Assembly (NCBI GenBank): GCA_964412195.1
Contig: CAYPNP010000027.1
Coordinates: 1-57,709 of the forward strand
DNA: 57,709 bases
Source of the DNA: CAYPNP01 sp964412195
GTDB taxonomy: Bacteria > Acidobacteriota > JAAYUB01
Direction of reading: 5' to 3'
In this document: piece by piece, positions 8,939 to 17,914 of the stretch
Layout of the letters: every line of letters begins with the position of its first letter
Position numbering within the stretch: position 1 is the stretch's first letter
Program-made: the position numbers and the translations under genes
Notes under the pieces: model-generated
Seen by the model: only the letters and a program-made list of their open reading frames with translations
The model's database searches: none
Told to the model about the DNA's origin: nothing

Positions 8939-10333
8939 ATGGAACCGAACGCCACCTCCGCCCCGGATTATTTCCCGGCGCACCACCGCGCCCTGATGAC
9001 CGACCTCTACCAGCTGACCATGGCCGCCGGCTACTTCGCCCACGGCCTGACCCGGCCGGCGACCTTCGAGTTGTTCGTGCGGCGGATCACCCCGCGGCGC
9101 AACTACCTGGTCTGCGCCGGCTTGGCGCAGGCGCTGGCCTACCTGGAAGACCTGCACTTCGAAGAAGACGAGATCCGTTACCTCCGGGAGCACCCCTCCT
9201 TCGTCCACGCTTCCCCGGCGTTCTACGATTACCTCCGGAATTTCCGGTTCACCGGCGACGTCTGGGCGGCGCCGGAGGGCAGCCTGATCTTTTCCGACGA
9301 GCCGTTCCTCCAGGTGACCGCGCCCATGATCGAGGCCCAGATCGTCGAGACCTACCTGCTGTCCATGGTCAACTTCCAGACCATGATCGCCACCAAGGCC
9401 GCCCGGGTGGTCCAGGCGGCCCGCGACCGGCACGTCATCGACTTCGGCACCCGCCGCGCCCACGGCCCGGAGGCCGGCGTCCTGGCCGCGCGCGCCTGCT
9501 ACGTCGGCGGCTGCGTCGGCACCTCCAACGTGATGGCCGGCCTGGCCGCCGGCATCCCCACCTTCGGTACCATCGCCCACTCTTGGGTCATGGCCTTCGA
9601 CGACGAGGCGGAGAGCTTCCGGCGGTACGCCGAGGTCTTTCCCGATTCCTCGACCTTTCTCATCGACACCTACGACCTGGCTGCCGGGGCCGAGGCCGCC
9701 GCCCGGCTGGGCGCCGCCTGCCGCGGGGTCCGGATCGACTCCGGCAACCTCTTCGAGGGCAGCCGCCAGGTGCGGGCCATCCTGGACGCCCATGGCCTGC
9801 CGGCGGCGCGGATCATCGCCAGCTCCGACCTCAACGAGTTCATCATCGAGGACCTGCTCCGCCGCGGGGCGCCCATCGATTCCTTCGGCGTCGGCACCGA
9901 GATGGTCACCTCCGCCGACGCGCCCTCCATCGGCGGCGTCTACAAGCTGGTGGAGATGGCCGGCCCCGACGGGAGCGTCCGCCCGGTGGCCAAGTTCAGC
10001 GCCGGCAAGGCCACCCTGCCCGGCCGCAAGCAGATCTGGCGGCGCCTCCAGGACGGGGAGTTCCGCCGGGACGTGCTGGGCCTGCGCGACGAGCCGCCGC
10101 CGCCCGGCCACGTCCCGGTGCTGGCGCCGGTGATGCGCGGCGGCCGCCGGCTGGTACCGCCGGAGCCCCTTCCCGCGATCCGGGAGCGGGCCCTGGACAA
10201 CATCCGGCGGCTGCCCCCGGCCTGCCGGAATATCCACCAGGCCTTCGAGTTCCCCGTGGGCCGCAGCCCGGCGCTCGAACGGCTGGCCCGGTCGGTGCAG
10301 GACGACCACCACCGGCCGATCCCGATGGCGTGA
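8939..10333 (+). CDS. pncB: Nicotinate phosphoribosyltransferase
   Basis: Converts nicotinate, PRPP and ATP to nicotinate mononucleotide in NAD salvage. The 464-residue protein begins with the typical segment MTDLYQLTMAAGYF after a short leader, and has the conserved DFGTRRAHGPEAG, RIDSGNL, ASSDLNE and DSFGVGTEMVTS blocks that bind phosphoribosyl pyrophosphate and substrate. Start 8939 was chosen over the upstream frame because GAAGG lies just before it and the upstream extension is encoded by the word array; 8996 is an alternative. The next gene encodes a probable nicotinamidase, which would produce its substrate, and nadE lies 4 kb on. Confidence 0.93.
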   Translation: MEPNATSAPDYFPAHHRALMTDLYQLTMAAGYFAHGLTRPATFELFVRRITPRRNYLVCAGLAQALAYLEDLHFEEDEIRYLREHPSFVHASPAFYDYLRNFRFTGDVWAAPEGSLIFSDEPFLQVTAPMIEAQIVETYLLSMVNFQTMIATKAARVVQAARDRHVIDFGTRRAHGPEAGVLAARACYVGGCVGTSNVMAGLAAGIPTFGTIAHSWVMAFDDEAESFRRYAEVFPDSSTFLIDTYDLAAGAEAAARLGAACRGVRIDSGNLFEGSRQVRAILDAHGLPAARIIASSDLNEFIIEDLLRRGAPIDSFGVGTEMVTSADAPSIGGVYKLVEMAGPDGSVRPVAKFSAGKATLPGRKQIWRRLQDGEFRRDVLGLRDEPPPPGHVPVLAPVMRGGRRLVPPEPLPAIRERALDNIRRLPPACRNIHQAFEFPVGRSPALERLARSVQDDHHRPIPMA

Positions 10334-10438
10334 GGCGCGGGCGGGGGGCCATCCCTTGCGATCCGGCCGGGCCCGGTTTTCCCTGCAACCCGCTTGCGTT
10401 CAGGGCGCATCCAAGCAGATATCACGGGGGAGGTCGGC

Positions 10439-11050
10439 ATGAGCCGTCCGGTTTGCTTCATCGACGTGGACACCCAGCATGACTTCATGCGGCCCGGGGG
10501 GGCGCTGTACGTGCCCCGGGCCGAGACCCTGCGGCCGGTGCTGGAGCGGCTGACGCGGTTCGCCGTCGACAACGGCATCCCGCTCGTCTCCACCATGGAC
10601 GCCCACGAGCCGGACGACCCGGAATTCGCCCGGTTCCCCCCGCATTGCGTCAAGGACACGCCCGGCTACGCCAAGATCCCGGAGACCGTGCTGCCTGGCC
10701 ACGCCCTGATCCCCGTCGACCCCCCCGCCGGTGAGCTGCCGGAGGCCCCCCAGTGGCTGCTCGAAAAGCAAGCCTTCAGCCTGTTCGACAACTCCGGCGC
10801 CAAGCGGCTGCTGCGGGGCCCCGCCGCCGCAGCACAGTACGTGGTCTACGGCGTAGCCACCGAGTACTGCGTGCGCGCCAACGTGCTGGACCTGCTGGAC
10901 CGCGGCCTGCCGGTCACCCTGCTGACCGACGCCATCCTGCCCGTCGACGCCGCCGCAGGGGAGTCCGCCCTGGCCGAGATGCGCTCCCGCGGCGCCCTCC
11001 TGACCACCGCCGAGGAGTTGATCGCCTCGCTGGAATCGCAATCGCCCTGA
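10439..11050 (+). CDS. Nicotinamidase / isochorismatase-family cysteine hydrolase
   Basis: A 203-residue isochorismatase-fold hydrolase. The expected triad is visible: Asp11 in DVDTQHDF, a Lys in HCVKD, and nucleophile Cys144 in VATEYCVRANVLDLL; the DAHEPDDPEF segment supplies likely metal ligands. Position directly after pncB suggests deamidation of nicotinamide to nicotinate, feeding the Preiss-Handler route, but the family also contains other amidases, so the substrate is inferred from context. A GGGGGAGG ribosome binding site precedes ATG 10439. Convergent with the phosphoesterase gene. Confidence 0.87.
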   Translation: MSRPVCFIDVDTQHDFMRPGGALYVPRAETLRPVLERLTRFAVDNGIPLVSTMDAHEPDDPEFARFPPHCVKDTPGYAKIPETVLPGHALIPVDPPAGELPEAPQWLLEKQAFSLFDNSGAKRLLRGPAAAAQYVVYGVATEYCVRANVLDLLDRGLPVTLLTDAILPVDAAAGESALAEMRSRGALLTTAEELIASLESQSP

Positions 11051-11083
11051 TATCTTCAAACAACGACCGCCACGCTTCGTACA

Positions 11084-11102
11084 CCGCGGCCCCCGGCCGC
11101 GG
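11084..11102. terminator. Hairpin between convergent genes, no U-tract
   Basis: A perfect 8-base stem (CCGCGGCC / GGCCGCGG) with a 3-base loop, 33 bases after the nicotinamidase stop. No T-run follows, so it may be a hairpin stop of another type rather than a classical intrinsic terminator. Confidence 0.4.
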
Positions 11103-11188
11103 GACGGAGCGACGGGCCGCCGGACAGTGATGTGCGTGGCGGTGGCAGAATCGTCCCGCGTCGGGGCGACGCGGTGCACGCCGGATAA

Positions 11189-11208
11189 GGTGCCAGGCTC
11201 TGTCACAA
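11189..11208 (-). repeat. Dispersed repeat GTGACGGAGCCTGGCAC family, single copy
   Basis: Reads GGTGCCAGGCTCTGTCACAA on the plus strand, with one mismatch to the copies at 14291-14311 and 40666-41408. It lies alone between convergent genes. Confidence 0.8.
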
Positions 11209-11293
11209 TACTCACGGTCTCCACGCCGGACGGGGGGCGGGAAATCTATTTCGACATCACGTCTTTCTTTGGGAAATTCTGACGGCGGACGCG

Positions 11294-14152
11294 TCACCGC
11301 CCACCGCCCGCCTCCGGCAGACGGCCTCGGGCGACCACCCACTGGTCCAGGATGTAGTTAAACGTGTCGGCGTCGGCCTCGTCGGCTTCGTCCAGGTCGA
11401 TGGACCGCGTCAGGCGCACCAGCTCGTGGCGCTTGGGCGCGTCGCGGAGGGCGCCGGCGGCCTCCTGGAAGATCAGGCCGTTGTCCAGGTTGGAGAAGTC
11501 GGCGGCGTACGCTCCGTGCCACCGGGTGGGGTCCGCCTCCAGCTCGCGCAGGAGCAGCGGCGCGGTGGCGGTCATCCGGTGCGTCGGCGGCAGGCCCAGC
11601 AGGGCTTCGATGGTGCGGACGGCGCCGGCGGTGGTTAGGAAGCGCGAGTCGACGGCGGGGCCGGCCGCCGGGCGGCGGTTGTACCGGCTGATGAAGAGCA
11701 CGGGGCTGCGGTGGGAATCCACGTGGTCGCAGCCGGCCTGGGCGTCGTCCTCCAGCACGAGGATGGCCGTGTTGCCCCAGTAGTAGGGATCGCTCGAGAC
11801 GGTCTCCACCAGCCACCCCAGGGCCAGGTCGTTGTCGGCGACGCAGGCGTCAGGGGACGGGCCGCCGGGGGTCACCCCGCGGGTGTGATCGTTGCCGAAG
11901 CGGACGATGCTCAGCGCCGGCAGCGTGTCCTCGCCGGTTTCCCGGCGGAGGCGGGCGATCCGGTCAAAATCGCGCTTCCAGATCTGGAACCGAAGTACGT
12001 CCGGGAAGAGCAGGTCAAAGGTGGGAAACAGGGGTTGGCAAGCCCCCCGGAAGGCCGGCTTGGTGAGAATGGCCCCGCCCTCCACCGCGCCGGCTGTGTC
12101 CAGGCGTCCGTACAGCGGGATGGGCCACGGGAAGCGGCTCGCCGTCCCCAGGCGGGGGTGGGCCAGGAACGCCGGCAGGGGGTCGCCGGCCCGGATTGTG
12201 GCCAGGGGCCGGGCGGGGTTGTCCATGTACTCGCCGTACATCCCCAGGGTCTTGCCGGCGCGGAGCACGCCGTCCCAGAGGTAGCCGCCCTGGGGTGAGT
12301 CGACGTCGCTCTGGTTGTGGGCGATGGGGAAGTCGTCGTTGTTCTTGCCCTCGCTGTCGTAGGTGAAGTTCCCCGTGGCGTAGTTGATCTGCCACTGCTG
12401 CTCGTTCCAGCCGCTGTTGACGCCGGCGGTGCTCCAGGTGTGGCCGCTGAAACTGACCTCGGCGCTGCAGTAGAAGTTGTCGTAGATGCCGAACTCGCGG
12501 GCCAGCCGGTGGTGGTTCGGCGTGATGGCCTCGCCGAAGTACAGGCAGGCCGGGTCGGCGTTGGATTCGGCCAGGTCGCCGAAGAGCTGGTCGTAGGTCC
12601 GGTTCTCCTTGATGATGTAGATGACGTGCCGGATGGGATTGAACGCCAGGGTTTCCCGCGCGGCGTCCAGGGATCCGGCGTCGAGCTGATTGTTGCGCCG
12701 GACCGACTCGGTGAACGCCGCCAGTTGGGAATCCAACTGCTCCATGGGGAGTTGATGCAGGCTGCCCTTGAGCAGCGTGGGCGCGTAGATGCCCTGCTTG
12801 GTCCCCGGAATCGCGGGGCGGTTGGGCTTGTTGGAGCCGGTCCCGCGGCCCTTGCCGCTGGTGAGGTACAGGGTCTTCCCGTCGCGGCTGACCTCCAGGG
12901 TGTGGGGGTACCACAGGGTGGGCAGGTACCCGGCCACGGCGGGGCGGCCCCCGGCGGCGCCGGCCGGCGGCAGGTCCACCACGGCGACGGCGTTGAGCAG
13001 GCCCAGGCTGACCAGCAGCCGCCGCCCGTCGGGGGTGAAGGCCAGGTGGTTCGGCCCGGCGCCCCACCAGTCCCGGCCTGCCATTTCCGGCGGCCGGACG
13101 TCGAGGGTCTCGACCACCGTGCGGAAGCTCGGGGAGGCCGGGTCGTTGTCGATGACGGCGACCTGGTCGCTGTTCTCCACGGCCACGTACACGGCCCGGC
13201 CGGAGGGGTGTACGGCCAGGTGGCACGGGTGGCTGCTGGGCGCGGCGGCCTCCGCCGGCTGGACGCCCACCGGCAGGCGGGTGACCGCACCGGTGGCCAG
13301 GTCCACCGCCGCCACCGCCGCGCCGTTGTACAGGCTGACGTAGAGGGTCCGCCCGTCGGGGCTGACGGCGCAGGCGTAGGGGTACTCCGCCGGCAGGGCC
13401 GGGTGGGCGGGATTGGTGTGCAGGTTGAACACCCGCTTCACGGACCGGCTCTTGGTGCTGACCTCCACCGCCGCGTCGGCCAGGGTGAGGGCCGCGTAGA
13501 TCAAGTCCTCTCCGGGAGCGTCGGGGTCCGACCGCACGGCCAGGCCCGCCGGCGTCGGGGATGGGTTGGTGAGGTTGAGGCCGGCGGGCAGGGGGACATC
13601 CTTGGGCGTGATGGGGATGGCGCCCAGCGGCTCCAGGCGGTCGTCGCGAAGGTGGTAGATCCGGATCCCGTTCTGCGTCCGGTCCCCCAGGCGGGGGTCG
13701 CTCTTGGTGGAGGCCAACGACAGGTACAGGCGGTTCCCGGCGGTGCCGAAGGCGAGTCCGTAGAAGGGAGTGTGGATGTGGACCGGCCCGTCGAACCGGA
13801 GGCCAGTCTCCGGGTCGGCGTAGTCGGCCAGCTGCATCGTGTGCCGGTCCAGGACGGCGATGGACCGCCGGAAGCCGGAGGTGGCCGTGCCGTAGCCGTT
13901 GTTCAGGAAGGCGACAAACCGCCCGTCCGGGCTGACGGCGGAGTTGATGGGGAAGGCGTTCAGGTCGCCCAGGAACTCCCCGGCGGGCGGATCCAGGAGG
14001 ACCTGGCCCGAGGGGAGGTCCACCGGCCGCCAGGGCTCCGCCGCGCAGACGCGGCCGCCGAAAAGCAAGCCGGCGATGAGGATCAAGGCAATCCGACGAT
14101 GAAGCACTGGAGGAGGCAACCCGGGTTTTCCGAAGCCTTCAGTGAAGATCAT
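11294..14152 (-). CDS. Secreted YncE-like beta-propeller / alkaline-phosphatase-fold phosphoesterase
   Basis: About 952 residues. A signal peptide (IALILIAGLLFGG...CAAEP) is followed by YVTN-type propeller repeats (SPDGRTLYVSLYNG, HPSGRAVYVAVENS, SRDGKTLYLTSGKG) over about residues 40-480. A C-terminal phosphoesterase domain starts around IKENRTYDQLFGD, with SFSGHTWS and later ILVLEDDAQAG and DSHRSP metal-site-like blocks. This is the architecture annotated as bifunctional YncE/alkaline phosphatase family. Substrate unknown; it probably acts in the periplasm. An AGGAGG site precedes both GTG 14155 and ATG 14152; I chose the ATG. The frame is open to 14197, but that start lacks a binding site. 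Confidence 0.88.
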   Translation of the reverse strand: MIFTEGFGKPGLPPPVLHRRIALILIAGLLFGGRVCAAEPWRPVDLPSGQVLLDPPAGEFLGDLNAFPINSAVSPDGRFVAFLNNGYGTATSGFRRSIAVLDRHTMQLADYADPETGLRFDGPVHIHTPFYGLAFGTAGNRLYLSLASTKSDPRLGDRTQNGIRIYHLRDDRLEPLGAIPITPKDVPLPAGLNLTNPSPTPAGLAVRSDPDAPGEDLIYAALTLADAAVEVSTKSRSVKRVFNLHTNPAHPALPAEYPYACAVSPDGRTLYVSLYNGAAVAAVDLATGAVTRLPVGVQPAEAAAPSSHPCHLAVHPSGRAVYVAVENSDQVAVIDNDPASPSFRTVVETLDVRPPEMAGRDWWGAGPNHLAFTPDGRRLLVSLGLLNAVAVVDLPPAGAAGGRPAVAGYLPTLWYPHTLEVSRDGKTLYLTSGKGRGTGSNKPNRPAIPGTKQGIYAPTLLKGSLHQLPMEQLDSQLAAFTESVRRNNQLDAGSLDAARETLAFNPIRHVIYIIKENRTYDQLFGDLAESNADPACLYFGEAITPNHHRLAREFGIYDNFYCSAEVSFSGHTWSTAGVNSGWNEQQWQINYATGNFTYDSEGKNNDDFPIAHNQSDVDSPQGGYLWDGVLRAGKTLGMYGEYMDNPARPLATIRAGDPLPAFLAHPRLGTASRFPWPIPLYGRLDTAGAVEGGAILTKPAFRGACQPLFPTFDLLFPDVLRFQIWKRDFDRIARLRRETGEDTLPALSIVRFGNDHTRGVTPGGPSPDACVADNDLALGWLVETVSSDPYYWGNTAILVLEDDAQAGCDHVDSHRSPVLFISRYNRRPAAGPAVDSRFLTTAGAVRTIEALLGLPPTHRMTATAPLLLRELEADPTRWHGAYAADFSNLDNGLIFQEAAGALRDAPKRHELVRLTRSIDLDEADEADADTFNYILDQWVVARGRLPEAGGGR

Positions 14153-14234
14153 CACGTGCCCACCTCCTGCCGATACGTTTCCTTGAGGGTACAACATATC
14201 ACTCCGGTCCGGCGATCGCCAGCGTTCCCTCGAA

Positions 14235-14353
14235 GCCGTCAGGTGTCAAGCCGGCGACAACCAAAGCCGGCGAGTGCCAAAGCAGGCGAGTGCCAGGCTC
14301 CGTCACAATTTTGAGATTCCGCAATCCGCAATCCGCAATTCGAAATTAGCAAT
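14235..14353. repeat. Mixed repeat block: GTGCCAGGCTCCGTCACAA copy plus GATTGCGGATT words
   Basis: Partial decayed units (GTGTCAAGCCGGCGACAA, GAGTGCCAAAGCAGGCG) lead into a full GTGCCAGGCTCCGTCACAA unit (14291-14309). This is followed at once by a CCGCAATCCGCAATCCGCAA word array (14319-14341). Two unrelated families are thus directly joined, just upstream of the nadE promoter. Confidence 0.8.
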
Positions 14354-14357
14354 ATCC

Positions 14358-14386
14358 TTGGCCCGGCGGGGATTTTGGACTATGAT
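14358..14386 (+). promoter_or_regulatory. Candidate sigma70-type promoter for nadE
   Basis: TTGGCC (14358-14363), a 17-base spacer and TATGAT (14381-14386), 35 bases before the nadE ATG. It begins directly at the end of the repeat block. Confidence 0.6.
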
Positions 14387-14420
14387 GCCGGCAGGTCAAT
14401 CGCCTGAGGGATGGGAAGTT

Positions 14421-16061
14421 ATGAAAATCGCCCTGGCCCAGATCAACACCGTGGTGGGGGATTTCGACGCCAACCGGAAGATCGCCCTGGCGCGGGCGGA
14501 AGCGGCCCGGGCCGCCGGCGCCGACGTCGTCGCCTTCCCCGAGCTGACCTTCTCCGGCTACCCGCCCAAGGACCTCCTGGAAAAGCGCAGCTACATCGAG
14601 AAGAACCTCGAGACGCTGCACCGCTTCCGCAAGGAGCTGAAGGGCATCGCCGCGGTGGTGGGCTTCATCAGCCGCAACGACGCCGACACCGGCAAGCCGC
14701 TCTTCAACGCGGCGGCGTTCGTGGCCGACGGCCGGATCGTCCACTCCACCCGCAAGTGCCTGCTGCCCACCTACGACGTCTTCGACGAGGCGCGCCACTT
14801 CGAGCCCTGTTCGAAAGCCCACGGCCTGTTCGAGTGGCGGGACCGCCGGATCGCCCTGACCATCTGCGAGGACTTCTGGAACGACGCCGACCTCTTCCCG
14901 CACCGGCTCTACCGCTACGATCCCGCCGAGGACCTGGCCGGCCAGGGGGCCGAGGCGTTCATCAACATCAACGCCTCGCCCTTCACAGTGGAAAAGCCGG
15001 CCCTGCGCCGGAGCATCGTCACCCACGCGGCCGCCAAGTACGGCGTCCCCGTACTCATGGTCAACCAGGTGGGCGGCTACGACGACATCATCTTCGACGG
15101 CAACAGCCTGGCGGCCGACGACGCCGGGCGGGTCATCGCCCGGGCGCGGGACTTCGAGGAGGACCTGGTGATGGTCGACCTGGACGCCCGCGCCGGCGAC
15201 ATTCACCCCGTCTCGGACGGCCCGTCGGAGCAGTCGTACCGCGCGCTGGTGCTGGGCACCCGCGACTACACCCGCAAGTGCGGCTTCCGCCAGGTGGTCA
15301 TCGGGCTGTCCGGCGGCATCGACTCGGCCCTGGTGGCGTGCATCGCCGTGGAGGCCCTGGGGGCGGAGAACGTCCGGGGCGTGGCCATGCCGTCGATGTA
15401 CAGCTCCCCGTCCTCCGTCACCGACGCGGAGGCGCTGGCCCGCAACCTGGGCATCCGGCTGGAGTCGGTACCCATCTCCGACATCTACGGCTGCTTCCTG
15501 AAGGGGCTGCAGCCGGTCTTCGGCGAGCGGCCTTTCGACACCACCGAGGAGAACCTCCAGGCCCGCATCCGCGGCAACATCCTGATGGCCCTCTCCAACA
15601 AGTTCGGCTGCATGGTGCTGTCCACCGGCAACAAGTCCGAACTGGCCGTGGGCTACAGCACCCTCTACGGCGACATGTGCGGCGGCCTGGCGGTGATTTC
15701 CGACCTGCTGAAGACCCATGTCTACGAGGTGGCGCGCTGGATCAACCGGCAGTGCGAGGTCATCCCCCGCTCCACGCTGGAGAAGGCGCCCTCGGCCGAG
15801 CTGCGCCCCGGGCAGCGGGACCAGGACGACCTGCCGCCTTATGACACGTTGGACGCCATCCTGCGGCTCTACATCGAGGAGCAGCGCTCCATGGCGGAGA
15901 TCATCGCGCGTGGCTTTGACGAAACGCTGGTCGGGCGGATCGTCGGCATGGTGGACCGCAACGAATACAAGCGCCGCCAGGCCCCGCCCGGACTCAAGAT
16001 CACCGGCAAGGCCTTCGGCGTCGGCCGCCGCCTGCCCATCGTCCAGCGGTTCACCGAGTGA
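14421..16061 (+). CDS. nadE: Glutamine-dependent NAD+ synthetase
   Basis: Catalyses the last step of NAD synthesis, amidating nicotinate adenine dinucleotide with ATP and glutamine. The 546-residue protein has an N-terminal nitrilase-fold glutaminase (about 1-260) with the Glu-Lys-Cys triad in FPELTFSGYPP, TRKCLLPTYDVF and LTICEDFW. The C-terminal synthetase has the PPi-loop GLSGGIDSAL and the conserved STGNKSELAVGYSTLYGD. ATG 14421 follows GGGA at proper distance and starts with the family-typical MKIALAQIN. It completes the Preiss-Handler set with pncB nearby. Confidence 0.95.
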   Translation: MKIALAQINTVVGDFDANRKIALARAEAARAAGADVVAFPELTFSGYPPKDLLEKRSYIEKNLETLHRFRKELKGIAAVVGFISRNDADTGKPLFNAAAFVADGRIVHSTRKCLLPTYDVFDEARHFEPCSKAHGLFEWRDRRIALTICEDFWNDADLFPHRLYRYDPAEDLAGQGAEAFININASPFTVEKPALRRSIVTHAAAKYGVPVLMVNQVGGYDDIIFDGNSLAADDAGRVIARARDFEEDLVMVDLDARAGDIHPVSDGPSEQSYRALVLGTRDYTRKCGFRQVVIGLSGGIDSALVACIAVEALGAENVRGVAMPSMYSSPSSVTDAEALARNLGIRLESVPISDIYGCFLKGLQPVFGERPFDTTEENLQARIRGNILMALSNKFGCMVLSTGNKSELAVGYSTLYGDMCGGLAVISDLLKTHVYEVARWINRQCEVIPRSTLEKAPSAELRPGQRDQDDLPPYDTLDAILRLYIEEQRSMAEIIARGFDETLVGRIVGMVDRNEYKRRQAPPGLKITGKAFGVGRRLPIVQRFTE

Positions 16062-16088
16062 TCCGCTCTCCGTCCGGGACGGTTGAAG

Positions 16089-16114
16089 GGGGGGGCGGCC
16101 GCGGCCGCCGCCCC
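16089..16114. terminator. GC-rich hairpin after nadE
   Basis: A long self-complementary GGGGCGGCC...GGCCGCCGCCCC segment lies about 27 bases after the nadE stop, without a T-run. It separates nadE from the promoter of the next operon. Confidence 0.4.
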
Positions 16115-16116
16115 GA

Positions 16117-16145
16117 TTGACAGCCGCGCGCCCCGCTGTTACCTT
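16117..16145 (+). promoter_or_regulatory. Candidate promoter for the tungstate transporter operon
   Basis: A perfect TTGACA (16117-16122), a 17-base spacer and a weak TACCTT (16140-16145), placing the start point about 30 bases before the tupA-like ATG. The leader is too short for a molybdenum/tungsten cofactor riboswitch. Confidence 0.6.
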
Positions 16146-16182
16146 ATGCATTCATTCCATCCTCGTATGCGGGAGTCAACCC

Positions 16183-17787
16183 ATGGTCAATGCCAATTCC
16201 CTGCTTCGCTTGAAGAAATCCGGATTCCGCTCCCGGCGGGCGGCGTGGGGCACCCTGCTGGCGTTCGCCGCAGCGGTCCTATCCGTGGCGGTGGTCCTGG
16301 CGGCCGACCGGCCGGTCCTGCGTCTGGCCACCACCACCAGCACGTATGACACCGGCCTGCTGGACTACTTGCTGCCGGACTTCGAGAAGGCCCACGGGTG
16401 CAAGGTCGACGTCATCGCGGTGGGCACGGGACAGGCCCTGGAAATCGGGCGCCGCGGGGACGCCGACGTCCTGCTGGTCCATAATCCCAAGGAAGAGGAG
16501 AAGTTCGTCGCCGAGGGCCATGCCAAGGAGCGCTTCTGGGTGATGTACAACGACTTCGTCCTGGTCGGTCCCCAGGGCGACCCGGCCCGCGTCGCCGGGA
16601 TGACCCGCGCCGCCGACGCGTTCCAGGCGATCCGGAAGGCCGGCGCCCCGTTCGCCAGCCGCGGCGACCAGTCGGGCACCCACGCCAAGGAGCTGAGCCT
16701 GTGGAAATCCCTCGGCCTGAAGCCGGGCCCGGAGTGGCCGTGGTACAGCTCCGTGGGCCAGGGCATGGGCGAGACGCTGCTCTTCGCGGAGGAGAAGCGG
16801 GCCTATGCGCTGACCGACCGCGGCACCTGGCTGGCCCTGCAATCCAAGCTGCCCGACCTGAAGCTGCTGGTCGGCGGCCGCAACCTGTCGGAGAACGCCG
16901 ACAAGCAGCTGCGAAACAACTACGGCGTGATAGCGGTGAATCCGGACAAGCACCCGGGCGTCCAGGCGGCCCTGGCCGGCGCCTTCGTGGACTGGATCGT
17001 CTCGGCGCCGGTGCAGGAGAGGATCGGCCGGTATGGCCAGGAGAAGTTCGGCCAGCCGCTGTTCTATCCGGATTCCGAGGAGCTCAAGACTTCCAAGTCG
17101 CTGACCGTGACCAGCGGCGCGCACTCGAAGGTGTTCACCCTGGGACAGCTCAAGAAGATGCCCCGCGAGACCGTGGCCGGCTACCAGGCGATCGGGGCCA
17201 CCAAGGGCGTGCTCGACAAGCACTCCTGGTCCGGCGTGTCCGCGAAGGCCCTGCTCCTCCAGGTGGATCCGGGTCTGGCCGACAAGAAGAACTTCTCCCG
17301 GCGGATTGTCTTCACCAGCACCGACGGCTGGACAGCCACCCTGGCGTGGGCCGAGATTTTCGGCGAGGTGAAGGGCGGCGAGGCGGTTTACCGGGTGAAG
17401 GGCTGCAACGAGTGCCACGGCGTCGACGCCGAGGGCACGGCCCCGGCGGGGAAGCGGCCCGCGCCGGCGCTGGCTGGGCAGAAGTGGCCGGAGGAGACGA
17501 CGCGGAACTTCCTGCGGACGGGCGGGGACGCCCACGCCGGCGTCCTGCCCTATACCCCCGACCAGCTGAGCGATGCGGAGCTGGCCCAGATGCTGGCCTG
17601 GTTCGCCGACCCGAAGAAGCCGTCGGGCGACTACGCCGTTCCCAAGGACCGGCGGCAGATCATCCTGGCGGTGGAGCGGGACGGCCGGCCCATCACCGGG
17701 CGGCACGGGCTCCTGCAGCTCGTGGTCGCCGGCGACCAGGGCGCCGGGCGGTTCAGCCACTGGGTGGACAAAATCGAAGTAAAATAA
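16183..17787 (+). CDS. TupA-like tungstate-binding protein fused to SUOX-like domain with inserted cytochrome c
   Basis: 534 residues. A signal peptide (about 1-44, ending VLAAD) precedes a TupA-type binding domain (45-300) with LATTTSTYDTGLLDYLLP and GDQSGTHAKEL, typical of tungstate/molybdate receptors of the TupABC type. After about residue 306 follows a segment with the character of the sulfite-oxidase molybdopterin fold (VFTLGQLKKMP, HSWSGVSAKALL, GWTATLAWAEIF). It is split by a mono-haem insertion with C408-N-E-C411-H412 (about 396-480) and then completes (IILAVERDGRPI...LQLVVAGD). The binding protein is usually about 270 residues, so this is a real fusion. GGGAG precedes ATG 16183. The permease and ATPase genes follow. 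A redox-sensing or cofactor-handling role is only inference. Confidence 0.87.
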   Translation: MVNANSLLRLKKSGFRSRRAAWGTLLAFAAAVLSVAVVLAADRPVLRLATTTSTYDTGLLDYLLPDFEKAHGCKVDVIAVGTGQALEIGRRGDADVLLVHNPKEEEKFVAEGHAKERFWVMYNDFVLVGPQGDPARVAGMTRAADAFQAIRKAGAPFASRGDQSGTHAKELSLWKSLGLKPGPEWPWYSSVGQGMGETLLFAEEKRAYALTDRGTWLALQSKLPDLKLLVGGRNLSENADKQLRNNYGVIAVNPDKHPGVQAALAGAFVDWIVSAPVQERIGRYGQEKFGQPLFYPDSEELKTSKSLTVTSGAHSKVFTLGQLKKMPRETVAGYQAIGATKGVLDKHSWSGVSAKALLLQVDPGLADKKNFSRRIVFTSTDGWTATLAWAEIFGEVKGGEAVYRVKGCNECHGVDAEGTAPAGKRPAPALAGQKWPEETTRNFLRTGGDAHAGVLPYTPDQLSDAELAQMLAWFADPKKPSGDYAVPKDRRQIILAVERDGRPITGRHGLLQLVVAGDQGAGRFSHWVDKIEVK

Positions 17788-17790
17788 AGC

Positions 17791-17914
17791 TTGAACATCG
17801 AACATCGAACACTGAACATCGAACATCGAAGTCAATCCGGAACCCGGATCAGCCTTGATTTGCGGCGGATTTCGTTCAGCGTTCCATGTTCAATGTCCGA
17901 TGTTCGATGTTCGG
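17791..17914. repeat. Inverted word arrays, GAACATCGAACA family, inside the tup operon
   Basis: Left arm 17791-17830 (GAACATCGAACATCGAACACT words) and right arm 17881-17914 in reverse complement (CCATGTTCAATGTCCGATG) enclose about 50 unique bases. The right arm ends 11 bases before the permease start codon, so any transcript linking the binding protein and permease must carry this potential stem. Confidence 0.85.

Noticed and set aside
16089..16114. Phage attachment site or origin of replication
   Set aside because: The palindrome is pure GC with no DnaA-box cluster, integrase or AT-rich unwinding region nearby.
16123..16182. Molybdenum/tungsten cofactor riboswitch before the transporter
   Set aside because: Only about 30 bases lie between the likely transcription start and the ATG, too short, and no conserved stem pattern is visible.
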